Assembly (NCBI GenBank): GCA_963854835.1
Contig: OY978530.1
Span: forward strand, 40,652,251-40,716,250
Reading direction: 5' to 3'
DNA from: Megamerina dolium
Taxonomy: Eukaryota; Arthropoda; Insecta; Diptera; Megamerinidae
DNA: 64,000 nucleotides
Within the stretch, counting starts at the first letter, position 1. The number at the start of each line of letters is the position of its first letter. Below the pieces are notes generated by a model that was not told the DNA's origin, ran no database searches, and was given only the letters and a program-made list of their open reading frames with translations. Of this stretch, positions 22,469 to 33,352 are shown one piece after another. The translations under genes and the position numbers were made by a program.

Positions 22469-22814
22469 TTTTAAAGCCCCCATAACTTACCAAGTAATTC
22501 GTCAAAGTCAACCATATTTCGGGTGTAGATTGGTATCACATGTAAAAATTGTTTCTAAAAAAACTGATGACTTCTTAATGTAGCTCCCATACAAAGTAGT
22601 GGGATTAAAAGAAACAGATGCTTATTCGAACAATATTTTGTTCGAATATGCATCCGACTGTAAGGTCATTTTTATTTCCTTACTTGAATTTCATACTTAC
22701 CATATGGCCACCCTGACTCTCCGCATAAATTCCTTTTATGCTGTATATTCGCCTCTCGTCTGCCGATCGACCGATTAATTTTAATGCGGTCCTCGAGTTC
22801 TAATAATCTTACTT
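22469..22814. other. No recognisable gene
   Basis: Sequence between the lost end of mariner copy B and the 3' end of the RTE-like LINE. Nothing recognised. Confidence 0.4.
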
Positions 22815-24716
22815 ATGTGGCCATAACAACCGAATATCGATTTAGGCCGAAAATAACATGCTTCGCCAGCCATCTCTGTTCTTCGCTAGCTGGCGCCAAT
22901 TAGAAATTCCAAGCGCCGTCAGGTTCTCCAGTACTTGGTCTTTCCACCGGAGGTTTGGTCTTCCTCTTTTGCGTCGTCCTCTAGCGGGTTCCGAATATAA
23001 CACCTTCTTAGCTGGAGCGTGTTCTTCCATTCGATCGACATGACCTAGCCTGCGCAGCCGCTGGATTTTGATGCGCTTTACTATGTCAATATCGGCATAC
23101 AGCTCGTACAGCTCATGGTTGTACCTTATTCGGTACTCGCCACCAACGCAAATAGGTCCAAAGATCTTGCGTGGGACTTTTCTCTCGAAAACTCCAAGTA
23201 TTCGCTCATCCGAGGTGGAAATTGTCCAGGCTTCAGCGCCATATGTTAGGACAGGCATGATGAGAGACTTGTAGAGTGTAGTTTTCGTTCTTCGAGAGAG
23301 GGCTCGACTTCTCAATTGCTTACTCAGCCCAAAGTAACACCTGTTAGCAAGAGTTATCCTACGCATGATCTCCAAGCTGACATCATTACTGCTGTTAATG
23401 CTGGTTCCAAGATAGACAAAGTCCCTTACTACTTTAAAAGCGTAGTTATCAACAGTGACGTGCTGTCCAAGACGCCGGGACTCTTTGTTTGTTGGCACTA
23501 GATATTTCGTCTTGCCCTCGTTCACCGTGAGACCCATCCGACGAGACTCTCTTTCCAACTCTGAGAATGCTGCACTGACTGCTCGCGTGTTCATGCCGAT
23601 TATGTCAATATCGTCGGCATACGCTAACAGCATGACACTTTTGTTGAAGATAGTGCCATTATGTCGTAGATCAGCAGCTCGTATTATTTTCTCCATAATA
23701 AGATTGAAGAAGTCGCACGATAACGAATCACCTTGTCTGAAACCCCGTTCGGTATTAAACGGTGCGGAGAGGTCCTTCCCAATTTTCACTGCACAACGGG
23801 AGTTATGCAGTGTCATTCTACAAAGTCGAATGAGCTTTGCAGGAATACTGAACTCAGACATTGTTGCGTAGAGGTAATCCGTTACCGGACTGTCGAAAGC
23901 GGGTTTATAATCAACAAATAGGTGGTGTGTGTCGATCTGTTTTTCTTGGGTCTTCTCCAGGATTTGGCGCAGTGTGAAAATCTGGTCGATGGTGGATTTA
24001 CCAGGTCTGAAGCCACACTGATAAGGTCCAATCAGGTTGCTGAGCATAAGCTTCAACCTTTCACACAGTACGCTCGATAGAACCTTGTATGCGATGCTCA
24101 GGAGACTTATTCCACGGTAGTTGGCGCAAATTGTGGGGTCTAATTTTTTATGTACAGGACAGAGAACACTGAGCCTCCAATCATCAGGCATGCTTTCATC
24201 CGACCATATTCTGATTATGAGCTGGTGCATGCGGGTGAGCAGCTCATCGCCTCCGGTCTTAAACAACTCGGCAGGCAGGCCATCAGCACCTGCAGCTTTG
24301 TTGTTCTTCAGCCTTAAAATGGCCGTTTCAACCTCGTCATAGTCGGGTGGTGAAATATCAACACCATCATCTGTAATTGGGGTTATCGGGCAAACTCCTC
24401 CACTGGCGGAATTGTTCGTAGCATCGCCATTCAGTAACGTGGAGAAGTGTTCCCTCCATAGGCTCAGTACACTCTGGACATCCGTAACCAGATTCCCATT
24501 TCCATCACGACAAGAAGAGGCTCCGGGATTTAAACCTCCACTCAGGCGCTTGATCTTTTCAAAGAATTTTCGAGTCTCATTCTTGTCGGTACACATCTCT
24601 ATCTCCTCACACTCGCGTCTTTCTAACTCCCTCTTCTTGCGCCTGAAAAGACGTCTCTCTGCACTCCTTTTCTCTCTATACCGCTCCTTAACAGCTCGCG
24701 TTGCGCCTGCATGCAA
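22815..24716 (-). mobile_element. RTE-like LINE, 5'-truncated copy
   Basis: Minus-strand copy of the element at 57075-60072, truncated at 24716 (equivalent to about 58159 in the full copy). The 3' end keeps the sequence AATCGATATTCGGTTGTTAT and a single TAAG unit instead of the longer tail. Confidence 0.92.
22842..24716 (-). CDS. RTE-like LINE reverse transcriptase, N-truncated (624 aa)
   Basis: The frame is continuous from the truncation point to the TAA at 22842-22844. RT blocks are visible: NNKAAGADGLPAELFKTGGD, YRGISLLSIAYKVLSSVL, CGFRPGKSTIDQIFTLRQIL, LFVDYKPAFDSP, FRQGDSLSCDFFNLIME and LAYADDIDIIGM with an intact YADD. The C-terminus has GHVDRMEEHAPAKKVLY and RGRPNLRWKDQVLENL. The endonuclease is missing through 5' truncation, so the protein could not support its own integration. 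Differences from the full copy include a Pro for Ala in VDYKPAFD and a Leu for Gly in HKKLDP. Confidence 0.9.
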   Translation of the reverse strand: MHAGATRAVKERYREKRSAERRLFRRKKRELERRECEEIEMCTDKNETRKFFEKIKRLSGGLNPGASSCRDGNGNLVTDVQSVLSLWREHFSTLLNGDATNNSASGGVCPITPITDDGVDISPPDYDEVETAILRLKNNKAAGADGLPAELFKTGGDELLTRMHQLIIRIWSDESMPDDWRLSVLCPVHKKLDPTICANYRGISLLSIAYKVLSSVLCERLKLMLSNLIGPYQCGFRPGKSTIDQIFTLRQILEKTQEKQIDTHHLFVDYKPAFDSPVTDYLYATMSEFSIPAKLIRLCRMTLHNSRCAVKIGKDLSAPFNTERGFRQGDSLSCDFFNLIMEKIIRAADLRHNGTIFNKSVMLLAYADDIDIIGMNTRAVSAAFSELERESRRMGLTVNEGKTKYLVPTNKESRRLGQHVTVDNYAFKVVRDFVYLGTSINSSNDVSLEIMRRITLANRCYFGLSKQLRSRALSRRTKTTLYKSLIMPVLTYGAEAWTISTSDERILGVFERKVPRKIFGPICVGGEYRIRYNHELYELYADIDIVKRIKIQRLRRLGHVDRMEEHAPAKKVLYSEPARGRRKRGRPNLRWKDQVLENLTALGISNWRQLAKNRDGWRSMLFSA

Positions 24717-24826
24717 TCTAATTTACAATATCAAAATTCAAAGTATATTTAGATACTCGCAATATCTTTGTACATATATATGCATAGTTATAACATATAT
24801 GTCAAATTGCGTACTTGCATGTATAC

Positions 24827-24838
<12 letters not shown>
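24717..24838 (+). repeat. Dispersed 120-bp repeat, copy 1
   Basis: About 120 bp, starting ATCTAATTTACAATATCAAA and reaching GTACTTGCATGTATACGTAT, recur in direct orientation at 40017-40138. There they lie at the outer side of the gypsy primer-site region, so this may be a piece of LTR or a linked repeat. The RTE truncation point is exactly at its left edge. Confidence 0.6.

Positions 24839-24893
<55 letters not shown>
24829..24893. repeat. (TA)n microsatellite
   Basis: TA tract immediately after the dispersed repeat. Confidence 0.93.
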
Positions 24894-24896
<3 letters not shown>

Positions 24897-25042
24897 GTAA
24901 ATATAAGTATATGTAATTCGTATCAATTCAAACAACAAGAATGAAAGAAAAAAAAAAGAAAAAAAAAACGTCAGCGATCAGCTGTTTCAAACAAAGGAAT
25001 ACGAATGGGTTCAATGACCTCAATTAGTATATGTATATATAT

Positions 25043-25789
25043 AAGGTGATTCGTTATCGTGCGACTTCTTCAATCTTATTATAGAGAAAATAATACGAGC
25101 TGCTGATCTACGACATAATGGCACTATCTTCAACAAAAGTGTCATGCTGTTAGCGTATGCCGGCGATATTGACATAATCGGCATGAACACGCGAGCAGTC
25201 AGTGCAGCATTCTCAGATTTGGAAAGAGAGTCGCGTCGGATGGGTCTCATGGTGAACGAGGGCAAGACGAAGTATCTAGTGTCAACAAACAAAGAGTCCC
25301 GGCGTCTTGGACAGCACGTCACTGTTGACAACTACGCTTTTGAAGTAGTAAGGGACTTTGTCTATCTTGGAACCAGCATTAACAGCAGTAATGACGTCAG
25401 CTTGGAGATCATGAGTAAGATAACTCTTGCTAACAGGTGTTACTTTGGGCTAAGTAAGCAATTGAGAAGTCGAGCCCTCTCTCGAAGAACGAAAACTACA
25501 CTCTACAAGTCTCTCATCATGACTGTCCTAACATATGGCGCTGAAGCTTGGACAATTTCCACCTCGGATGAGCGAATGCTTGGAGTTTTCGAGAGAAAAG
25601 TCCTACGCAAGACTAGGTCATGTCGAGCGAATGGAAGAATACGCTCCAGCTAAGAAAGTGTTATATTCGGAACCCGCTGGAGGACGGCGCAGAAGAGGAA
25701 GACCAAACCTCCGGTGGAAAGACCAAGTACTGGAGAACCTGACGGCGCTTGGAATTTCTAACTGGCGCCAGCTAGCGAAGAACAGAATA
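25043..25789 (+). pseudogene. RTE-like LINE fragment with internal deletion
   Basis: The plus-strand fragment begins in the RT box GDSLSCDFFNL equivalent and includes LAYAGDIDIIGM, where the catalytic YADD has become YAGD. After FERKVLRKT about 130 bp are missing and the sequence rejoins at RLGHVERMEEYAPAKKVL. It ends abruptly after WRQLAKNR. It lies in inverted orientation to the copy at 22815-24716. Confidence 0.88.
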
Positions 25790-25795
25790 TATATT

Positions 25796-27060
25796 TTTTC
25801 TCTTATATTTTTAAAGTTAGAGAACGAGGTGGACAAATAACCTCTCATTACGTATGAATGCACGTGTATGCACAAAAAAAATTATAAATTTAGTTACACA
25901 ATTGTACTCACTCTTGCGTTTGTATTCAGCATCCCGTTGAAGGCCTTCTCTGGTGCTGGAGTGATGTATTGCTGGAAAGAGAGGTTAGTAGTCCACGTGC
26001 TGCTAAGGTTTTTTACTTTTCTCCTTTCTATTTTTCACTTCACATCATCCTAACTTTAGTTTAATCTACTTTAATTTCTAATTGTTTTTTCTTTTCTTGT
26101 TTGTTTTTTTTTTCTTTTCACTCTCACTTTTTTTCTACTTATTTTTATGGTTGAACATTTTCTTGTTTTTTTTTTTCGTATATACTTCACTCTCTCTTCT
26201 TCACTTTAAGCCTATTCTAAATTCATTCTTAAGCTCTACTATAAATTTTAATCCATAATTCTTCTCTTTATGTAAATTTTAATCTTTTTTCTTCTCTTCT
26301 TTTTTTTTCTCACTGTATTCCTTTTAGATCTAATTGACGAAGCGATCGTTGATTATTTTATTTTGTCGTTGAGTTAATTTTATAAACGACTGCCGATGCA
26401 CGTGAACGGCACCTGTTCCAACGCATCGTGCAGTCGCCCAAAAAAAAACAATTGGTGGGGGTGGTGTTGTTATAGCCACTATTGGTTGCTATTTTTATTT
26501 GTTTCGAGTTATAGATGTCTATTTTGGGATTTTTGTTCTCTTCCGCTCCCGTGGGTGTATCTCAGCGTTATCAGGCCGTGATTCAACGTGATACCCCGCC
26601 ATCTATATAAACATATTTAGTTATATATATATAGATTATTGCGCCTTTGATAGAAAACTTATGCTGCAGATGGGTTTTCTTACCTATATATATATGCACC
26701 TATGCTTACTATATATTTTTTTTTTTTGATTTCCACTGTGTTCCTTTAGACTCGTCGCAGGTTAAGGTGTTGCAACTTTGCTGGTTGTCGCGTGAAAGAA
26801 CGATGCTTTCAACCGGAACTCTCAACGTTACACTTTATTGCAACTAGTGCCAACTGATGCATTTCCGTTTGGGAAATGCACTGAAAGTAGTTTGTAACAT
26901 TTGTTGGCAATTCAACCATTCTCTCTAATTCGCAAAGCGACGTCAATCAATTATTGTGAATGGTGAATATTATATGAAGTTAATTTAACTAATAAAAAAA
27001 TCGTTACATTTAACCTAGCACAAAACAATTTACGCGACACAGTTGCGGAATTTGCACAAA
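25796..27060. other. Pyrimidine-rich, no recognisable gene
   Basis: Sequence downstream (in gypsy orientation) of the integrase. Long CT/T-rich stretches occur at 26010-26320. An imperfect hairpin pairs CGACTGCCGATGC (26387-26399) with GCATCGTGCAGTCG (26421-26434). The gypsy 3' LTR should lie here, but no match to the sequence right of the primer site was seen. Confidence 0.35.
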
Positions 27061-27063
27061 AGG

Positions 27064-28319
27064 TTAAATGGGAACAGGTTTTGTTCTAGGCTTAATGTCT
27101 TTGCAGTGGTATACGCCTACTTTGCCTGTTTCGTCATCTTTTAATTCAAACATTGAATTTCCTCGTGTTCCTATAACCGTGGGTTTCAGAAATGTTGGTG
27201 CGAATTTCACACAAAACCGTTTTGTGGCATCACTTAACACAAAATTCCTGCGATACACAGAGTCACCAATATCAAATGTTCGAATGGAACTTCTTAGGTT
27301 GTAGCGTTTTGCTGAGTTTTCGAATGCTTTGCGTATGTTCTTTTGAATTTCGGAGCGAATTATTTGGAATTTATCATTCTTATCAAGATCATAACTTTCC
27401 AACGAGTGTAAATTTCTGAGTAGCTCGTATTCATTTGCATGATTAACCATTTGCTGACCGAATATGGCGTGCAGCCGATGGTTTGGTGCAATGAACTGCG
27501 TAATGACGTTGCAATGTCATTGAGGTGTTTATCCCAATAGGTTTGGTCTTTTGACAAGAATGATCGTATTCCAAATATAACCGAAGGATTAACACGCTCG
27601 CTAGCGTTTGCTTGTGGGCTATATAGAGCTGTATACGTATGTTTTATACCATATTCTTTAAGGAAGTTGTTAAATTGTGCTGATTTGAATTGGGCTCCGT
27701 TGTCCGATAGTATGCTCTCCGGAGTTCCAAAAATATAAAATATATGCTCGTACAGGTATTAACAGATTGTGGTTGCTTTAAATTTCTTTATCGCTTGTAG
27801 GAACACAAATTTGGTAACATGATCGAGTTCTGTCAGGATACCTATATTACCATTCTTGGATCTTGGGTAAGGACCTAGTAAGTCGATATATAGTTTTTGA
27901 AACGGACGGACAACTTTATACTGAGTAACCATAGGTGGACGAAAAATTATATTGGGCGATTTGTTCTGGTGGCAAACATCACATTTAGCAATGAATTCCT
28001 TAACATCGATAGTTATTGATGGCCAAAAAAAATTTTTGCGAACACGTTCCAACGTTTTTGCAATACCCACATGAGATTTATTCGGTGGACAGTGGGCATT
28101 TTGTATGGTATCTTCAATTAAATTTTTAGGAATACAAAGTTTCCAGATAAACGCTTCTCTGCATAAATCACCATTCGCATGCTCCGTGCGTTTGTAAATT
28201 TTATCATTTAATACTCGGAGATCTGGTAGTCTATTTTGGTTATGCACAATGTATTGTTTTAATTTTACATATTCGGGTGACATAAATGTTTCCGAATCCA
28301 AATCTACGGACGGACACAC
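27064..28319 (-). pseudogene. gypsy integrase, broken
   Basis: 28319-27759 encodes the HHCC zinc region (CPPNKSHVGIAKTLERVRKN then CDVCHQNK) and the start of the catalytic core (LYIDLLGPYPRSKNG). The following stretch (27550-27760) holds SILSDNGAQFKSAQFNNFLK and YSPQANASERVN in shifted frames. 27450-27064 encodes the C-terminal domain (GDSVYRRNFVLSDATKRFC). The frame breaks at about 27758 and 27450. The protein would have inserted element cDNA into the genome. Confidence 0.87.
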
Positions 28320-28325
28320 AACTAA

Positions 28326-29528
28326 TTAAGATACTTCTTCAAAATTTTGCCTTGACAGTACATCTGGTACGACATTTTGAGACCCACGTCTATGCTCTAT
28401 TTTAAATCGAAATCCTTGTAGTTTCAGCGACCACCGAGCTAGTCTCCCACTTAAGTCCAGCTGTCGCATAAGCCATTGCAGGCTGGCATGATCTGTCACA
28501 ATTGTGAAGTCTTGCCCCTCCACATAGGCTCTGAATTTTTTTAAACTCAATATAGCAGCTAAACATTCAAGCTCGGTTCCGCTATTATTGCTTTGTGCTT
28601 TATTTACCTTTTGGGAAAAATATGCAATTGGTACTTCATAACCCTCGTTGTCAACTTGAACCAGCACAGCTCCAACACCTAACTTACTAGTATCACACTG
28701 TATTATGAATGGCTTTCCATAATCAGGACTAGCCAGCACTGGTGCTGTCGACAATTTTATTTTCAGCAAGTCAAACGCCTGTTGAGCCTCTTCGCTCCAT
28801 TTAAAATCTTTCGATTCTTTTAGTAAATCAGTTAATGGTGTTGTTACAGAGGCAAATTTGGATATGAATCTTCTATACCAACCTGCCATTCCTAAGAATC
28901 TACGGAATTGTTTCACTGTAGTAGACGGTGGGTAATGTGTTACCGCAGTTATTTTGTCAGGATCTGTACGTAAAGTACCATTGCCTACTATGTACCCTAA
29001 GTATTTTACCTCTTTTAAACAGAATTTACTATTTTCAATGTTAATTGTTAGACCTGCTTTCCTTAACTGATGTGCAATTTCCGGTAACACTTGCATATGC
29101 GAAACAAAATCTTCTGACACGATCAATAAGTCTAGCTATACGAAAACGCTGTCTTTTAAGTGGGTTGGGATCACTCTATCCATTAGTCGACATAACGCTT
29201 GTGGCGCATTACATAGCCCGAAAGGCATGACACGATATTGATAGAGAGGACGATTAGGTACAGTGAAACATGTCAAGTTTCTGGAATTCTCAGCCAAAGG
29301 TATTTGCCAAAATGCTCTTTTTAAATCTAATGAGGTGATATATTCTGCTTTGGGTAATCGGCTAACTATACCTTCAATGTGTGGTAGAGGATACGCATCT
29401 TTTATGGTGACGCTATTGACTTTACCCGAGTCTAAACACAGACGGACTTTATTAGGTTTTCGGACTAGAACAACTGGACTGGACCATGGACTGTTTAGAG
29501 ATTCTTCGATTACTCCTAATTTGAGCAT
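28326..29528 (-). pseudogene. gypsy reverse transcriptase and RNase H, broken at the active site
   Basis: 29528-29136 encodes the RT fingers and palm (GVIEESLNSPWSSPVVLVRK; SLDLKRAFWQIPL; YRVMPFGLCNAPQALCRLMD). The next block should read YLDD, but the codons are TAG-CTA-GAC-TTA (29133-29135 onwards): the tyrosine codon is a stop and one Asp codon is gone. 28326-29126 continues with the connection, RNase H (IIQCDTSKLGVGAVLVQ; TIVTDHASLQWLM) and VVPDVLSRQ. A stop at 28323-28325 separates it from integrase. Confidence 0.9.
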
Positions 29529-29585
29529 TTCGTCAATTTCCTGATGAACTAATTTTTCAATAGCAGGCGATATCGGGAAATATCG

Positions 29586-30216
29586 TTATTTAATTGGACG
29601 AACATTAGGTTCTAGTTCTATAAAATGTTCTATTAAATGCGTTTTACCTAATCCTTCCTTAGCATAAGAAGGAAATCGACTCTTGACGCTTTCTAAACGG
29701 AGATTTTCGCTATCAGACAATTTATGTGTATTTTCGGTGTTTTCAACTTCACTATCAATTTGGCAAATTACATTTGGTGCGACTTTGAATTTAAACCAGA
29801 AATCAACTCCTAAAATTAAATTTTGAGTCAGTTGAGGAACAATGAAAAACTCAATATCTTCGGTTTGTTTTTTTAAATGTGACACTTGTCTTCAATGTGC
29901 CAAAGACAACTTGTTCTTTTCCATCTGCTGTACAAATATGTGTCTTATGCTTAACTATATTGTTGTTGTTAATATTTATCTTCTTTGCAAAATCATGGCC
30001 AATACAAGAGACTTGTTCTCCGCTGTCTAGCAAACCTAGATGCGTTTCATTTTGTATTACCACTTCAGCGTATGGACGTAAATCAAATGATTTGTTTTCA
30101 ATAGAACAAATATAACTACCCAATTTTTTCCAGTACGTATTTATAGTTTCCCTATAGGTATTTATTCGGACTGACGAACGACTTTTCCGCTTTGAGTTTA
30201 ATTCTACACCACTCAT
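29586..30216 (-). pseudogene. gypsy aspartic protease, broken
   Basis: The minus-strand frame 30216-29851 has the retropepsin centre GLLDSGEQVSCIGHDF, where the catalytic triplet is D-S-G. A frameshift near 29855-29885 leads into 29885-29586 with FIVPQLTQNLILGVDFWFKF, the typical flap and ILG block. It would cleave the polyprotein. It lies between gag and RT as expected. Confidence 0.85.
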
Positions 30217-30362
30217 ATTTCCAAAAATTTCATTTCGTTTTCTTAAATATCTTTCTAATCTTTCTTCATAGGGAATTATGTCTTTAAGTGTGGGTTTATA
30301 CGTAGTAATTGAGGGTTCTAAAACTTCCTTTACGGCTTCGGTACCTGCTTGGAGCGAGGGGT

Positions 30363-31523
30363 TTATTGCATTCCCTCGCCCGCTTTCACGTTTCCCGGAT
30401 TACAAACGATGCAGGTCGGCTTATACACACCAATTCTACCACAACCGTAACAAAATACTGAACGCTCTTCCATACAATCAAAGTATATATGCCGTTTATT
30501 CCTACAGTTCCAGCATATAAGCTTTGCGACGCGTCCAGTTAACTCACCGACTTCCCTTTCATCAACTTCATCTTTATCTTTCGTTGGTTGAAAAACATCA
30601 ATTTCGTGTACCTGCCTTCGATTTGTATAATTGCGTACACTAGTTGGAATGTGACTCTGCGGATTTGTTTTAGAAATTTCGCTCGCTAGACTTTCACTTT
30701 TTAGACAAAGTTCACGTAGTTTTGCTGTTGTACGGATGGGTACGTATAGAAGTTGCTGACGTAAACGAGGACGTAATCCACGTTGAAGTATTTCAACAAA
30801 CTCCAATTCGGGTATGCGATCCTTTAGATTTTCGGATATTTTAAAAATAGCATTTCTATATTCATCGAATGTTTCCGATGCTCCCTGTTTACGTGCACGC
30901 ATGGCTTCCTTTATATCGGTATCAGTACGATGTTCATCGAAATGCATCCGTAATGCTTGACGGTATCTCCAATACCAATCTTTCGCTTAGTTGATAAAAA
31001 ATATCTGGCAATGTTCACATATCAAATTGAAATTGCCATTGAGACAATCGACGACTTGTGACTCAATTCGGTAAATGAAGTTTTCCACCGATAAGCGTGA
31101 GGCTCCATCGAATATGATATTCCAACTGGAAATCAAATTTGCGATTTTACCTGAATTGGTTACGACTGATATATCACTATATCGGGAGTTATCTGGCCTG
31201 TGTGCATTGAAATTGTTCCTAGACTGATTCGGGTTGACGTATGAACCGTCATCACGTGGCCAATCAATATTCGAAGGGGGTTGATTGGATAACAAATTTC
31301 CATCAATAGAAGAACGTATGGGTATGTGCGTTTGTTGCAACGGAGAGACAATACTGTTCACGGAACTTTCTATATTTTGTTCTAGGATTCCTGAAATGCG
31401 TAAATCCAAGTCTTCCAATATTAATAATTGACTTTCGGCCACCGCTGCACTTGCTATATTCCTCAATTGGTTTTCTACAGACGGACTGATGGATCTATTG
31501 GTTTGTATATTATCATTCGGATT
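30363..31523 (-). pseudogene. gypsy gag with two zinc knuckles, broken
   Basis: 31523-30987 covers the N-terminal and capsid part (WNIIFDGASRLSVENFIYRI). A stop near 30986 follows, and the frame resumes with WYWRYRQ, DEHRTDTDIKEAMRARKQGA and FVEILQRGLRPRLRQQLL. Two CCHC-like boxes end it: CWNCRNKRHIYFDC and CYGCGRIGVYKPTC. Gag forms the particle and binds RNA. The N-terminal end is cut by the LOA insertion exactly at 31515-31523. Confidence 0.88.
31515..31523. repeat. Left 9-bp target duplication of LOA insertion
   Basis: ATTCGGATT here and at 38784-38792 flank the LOA element inside gypsy gag. Joining the flanks at one copy gives gag sequence continuous across the site. Confidence 0.75.
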
Positions 31524-31984
31524 AATATCCAGTAATGGTCAAGCAAGGGTGCAGGTGTGCGGGTATGTGGATGTGCGGGTGTGCTTGAGGTCAGGCATAT
31601 TCGCGCGCCTGTGTATTCGCAGACCTGCACTTTCTTTGCAGGGTCAGAATATGCGCAACACAGCCGTAGCTTTATAAACGGCGCTAGCCTATATCTGACC
31701 AAGACCGCTAGTGCGTGACTCTGTCACATCCTGCTTGAGGTGACCCTGCTAATCAACAGAACACTACGGATCTAGAACTGGGAGTCGATAAAATCCTTCC
31801 CCCAATCCAGGGTGTTAGGCGTTTCCGTGCCCACTGATTAGTTTGCAGCCGGGGGACTTTGCTGGCTGTATTTTAACGGAGCCTCTCTGATACCTGTCCG
31901 CCTCACGGAGTAACTGTGGACTTTCCGGAGTATAGGGCTCTGCTTCGGACGACCTCCAAGTCCCTTCTAAAAGATTAGACCGCG

Positions 31985-33352
31985 ATGCCTGATACGTCGG
32001 GTAAGCGGTCGTATATGAAAATATGGAAAAACAAACAAAAATTGCCTCGGACAATTCCGAAAACCCCAAAAGGCCTCCCCTGGAGGGCAGGCCCACTTCC
32101 AAATCGGACACCACAGGGACTCGTCCCAAAATTGTAACTTCTTCGGGAAGCGTGGAGCATAAGATACTAAAGTCAGGCTCCTCCGCTGTCCCCAAAAGCA
32201 CCTGTACGCAGGAGCACACCAGTTCTGGCCACCAAACCACTGGAATCGAGGAAATCAGTGCAAGTTTGCACAGGGTCTGTGACCACCATATCAAGACCCG
32301 CTGCTACTAAAACACTATCAAAGGCTGCGACTCCTGCTTCAGCAGCCACATCCCCTTTGGACTTAGCTTCATCAACTTCAGCTACTTCAGCCTCTAATGT
32401 GACAGTTCCCGCTAAACCAATTAGCGGGTCTGTCCGGATATATCGGGAAAGAAGAGCCGCTTTCAGAATTACTGAAAAGCTCGGTGGCGTCCCGGTAACA
32501 GAACTCTCAGAGCGAGAAAAATAATCTCTGGAGTGGGCCAAAGGCATAATCGCTGAACGCGAAAATGCACGTTCTTCTGGACTTGCGTCCAAACGGCAAC
32601 GCTCGCAAGAAGAGCAGCTGTCTAAGCCAAAAAATGCGAAAACTTCGGCTTCGGCCACATTCAACATCCAAGCGCGTTCCTTCAGTGACGTGGCAAAGGA
32701 CCACCTTAGCATTGCCGTCATTGATAGGAACCTTGAAGATGGAGCACTGCCATTCGGGCAATGATTCCTAGTGGAGATTAGTCTCCTTAGGATATACAGG
32801 GATGTCCTGGCGAGGAACCCTGGCCCGGTCGTTTGCTGCAGAGATGCCGGATGACATCAAGGACGCATTAAACTGATGTCCTGCGCGGACCAGCGATCGG
32901 CAGATCTCTTCAGAGAGGCCATCGCGAATGTTGGGGAGATTTGGCCCAATGCTCGGCTTGAGGCCGTTCCTAGGGACCCCAATAGACCCAGGTCACGCGC
33001 CTGGATTCCAGCAGAGCCGTCAGATTCTAAGAAAATCTTGGATCATATGCGGAGGGTTGTGAAGGTGGGAGAGGCCAAGGATAACTCAAGACAGGTCGTT
33101 GTGATCTTAAATGAGCTATCCTTGGCACCTCTCACTAAACAGGAGGGGGTGATAAGCTATGGCTTCTCCCAAATCACCCTGAAAGTCTATGAAAAAGACG
33201 CAGGAAAAGTAGATCCAAAACCAGGGGATACGAAGGTAAGTTCGGAACCGGTTGAGGACATGTCGTGTGACGGGGACAGCGATACGATGTCAACCTCTGA
33301 GATGGTTGGCGACTTGTGGAAGTTAGCAAAGCGGATGAGGACGAATTATTAA
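31985..33352 (+). pseudogene. LOA ORF1 (DUF4780-like), broken
   Basis: From about 31985 to TAA 33350-33352 the sequence reads in shifting frames: a Ser/Thr/Pro-rich N-terminus, SVRIYRERRAAFRITEKLGG, ERENARSSGLASKRQRSQEE, AKDHLSIAVIDRNLEDG, and then a clean 158-codon end (from 32876) with SADLFREAIANVGEIWPNAR, NRPRSRAWIPAEPSDSKKIL and SYGFSQITLKVYEKDAGKV. The end is typical of the DUF4780 region of LOA-type ORF1 proteins, which bind element RNA. In-frame stops lie at 32522-32524 and near 32762. Confidence 0.75.

Noticed and set aside
22858..24342. Plus-strand open frames opposite the RTE-like LINE
   Set aside because: They mirror the LINE coding strand and recur wherever the LINE does; no independent motifs.
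25868..26847. Short plus-strand frames right of the RTE fragment as host exons
   Set aside because: No domains, no consistent codon use, and the region is pyrimidine-rich; nothing supports a gene.
27064..31523. Envelope gene that would make the gypsy element retrovirus-like
   Set aside because: Beyond integrase (below 27064) there is no open frame with signal peptide, fusion or membrane features.
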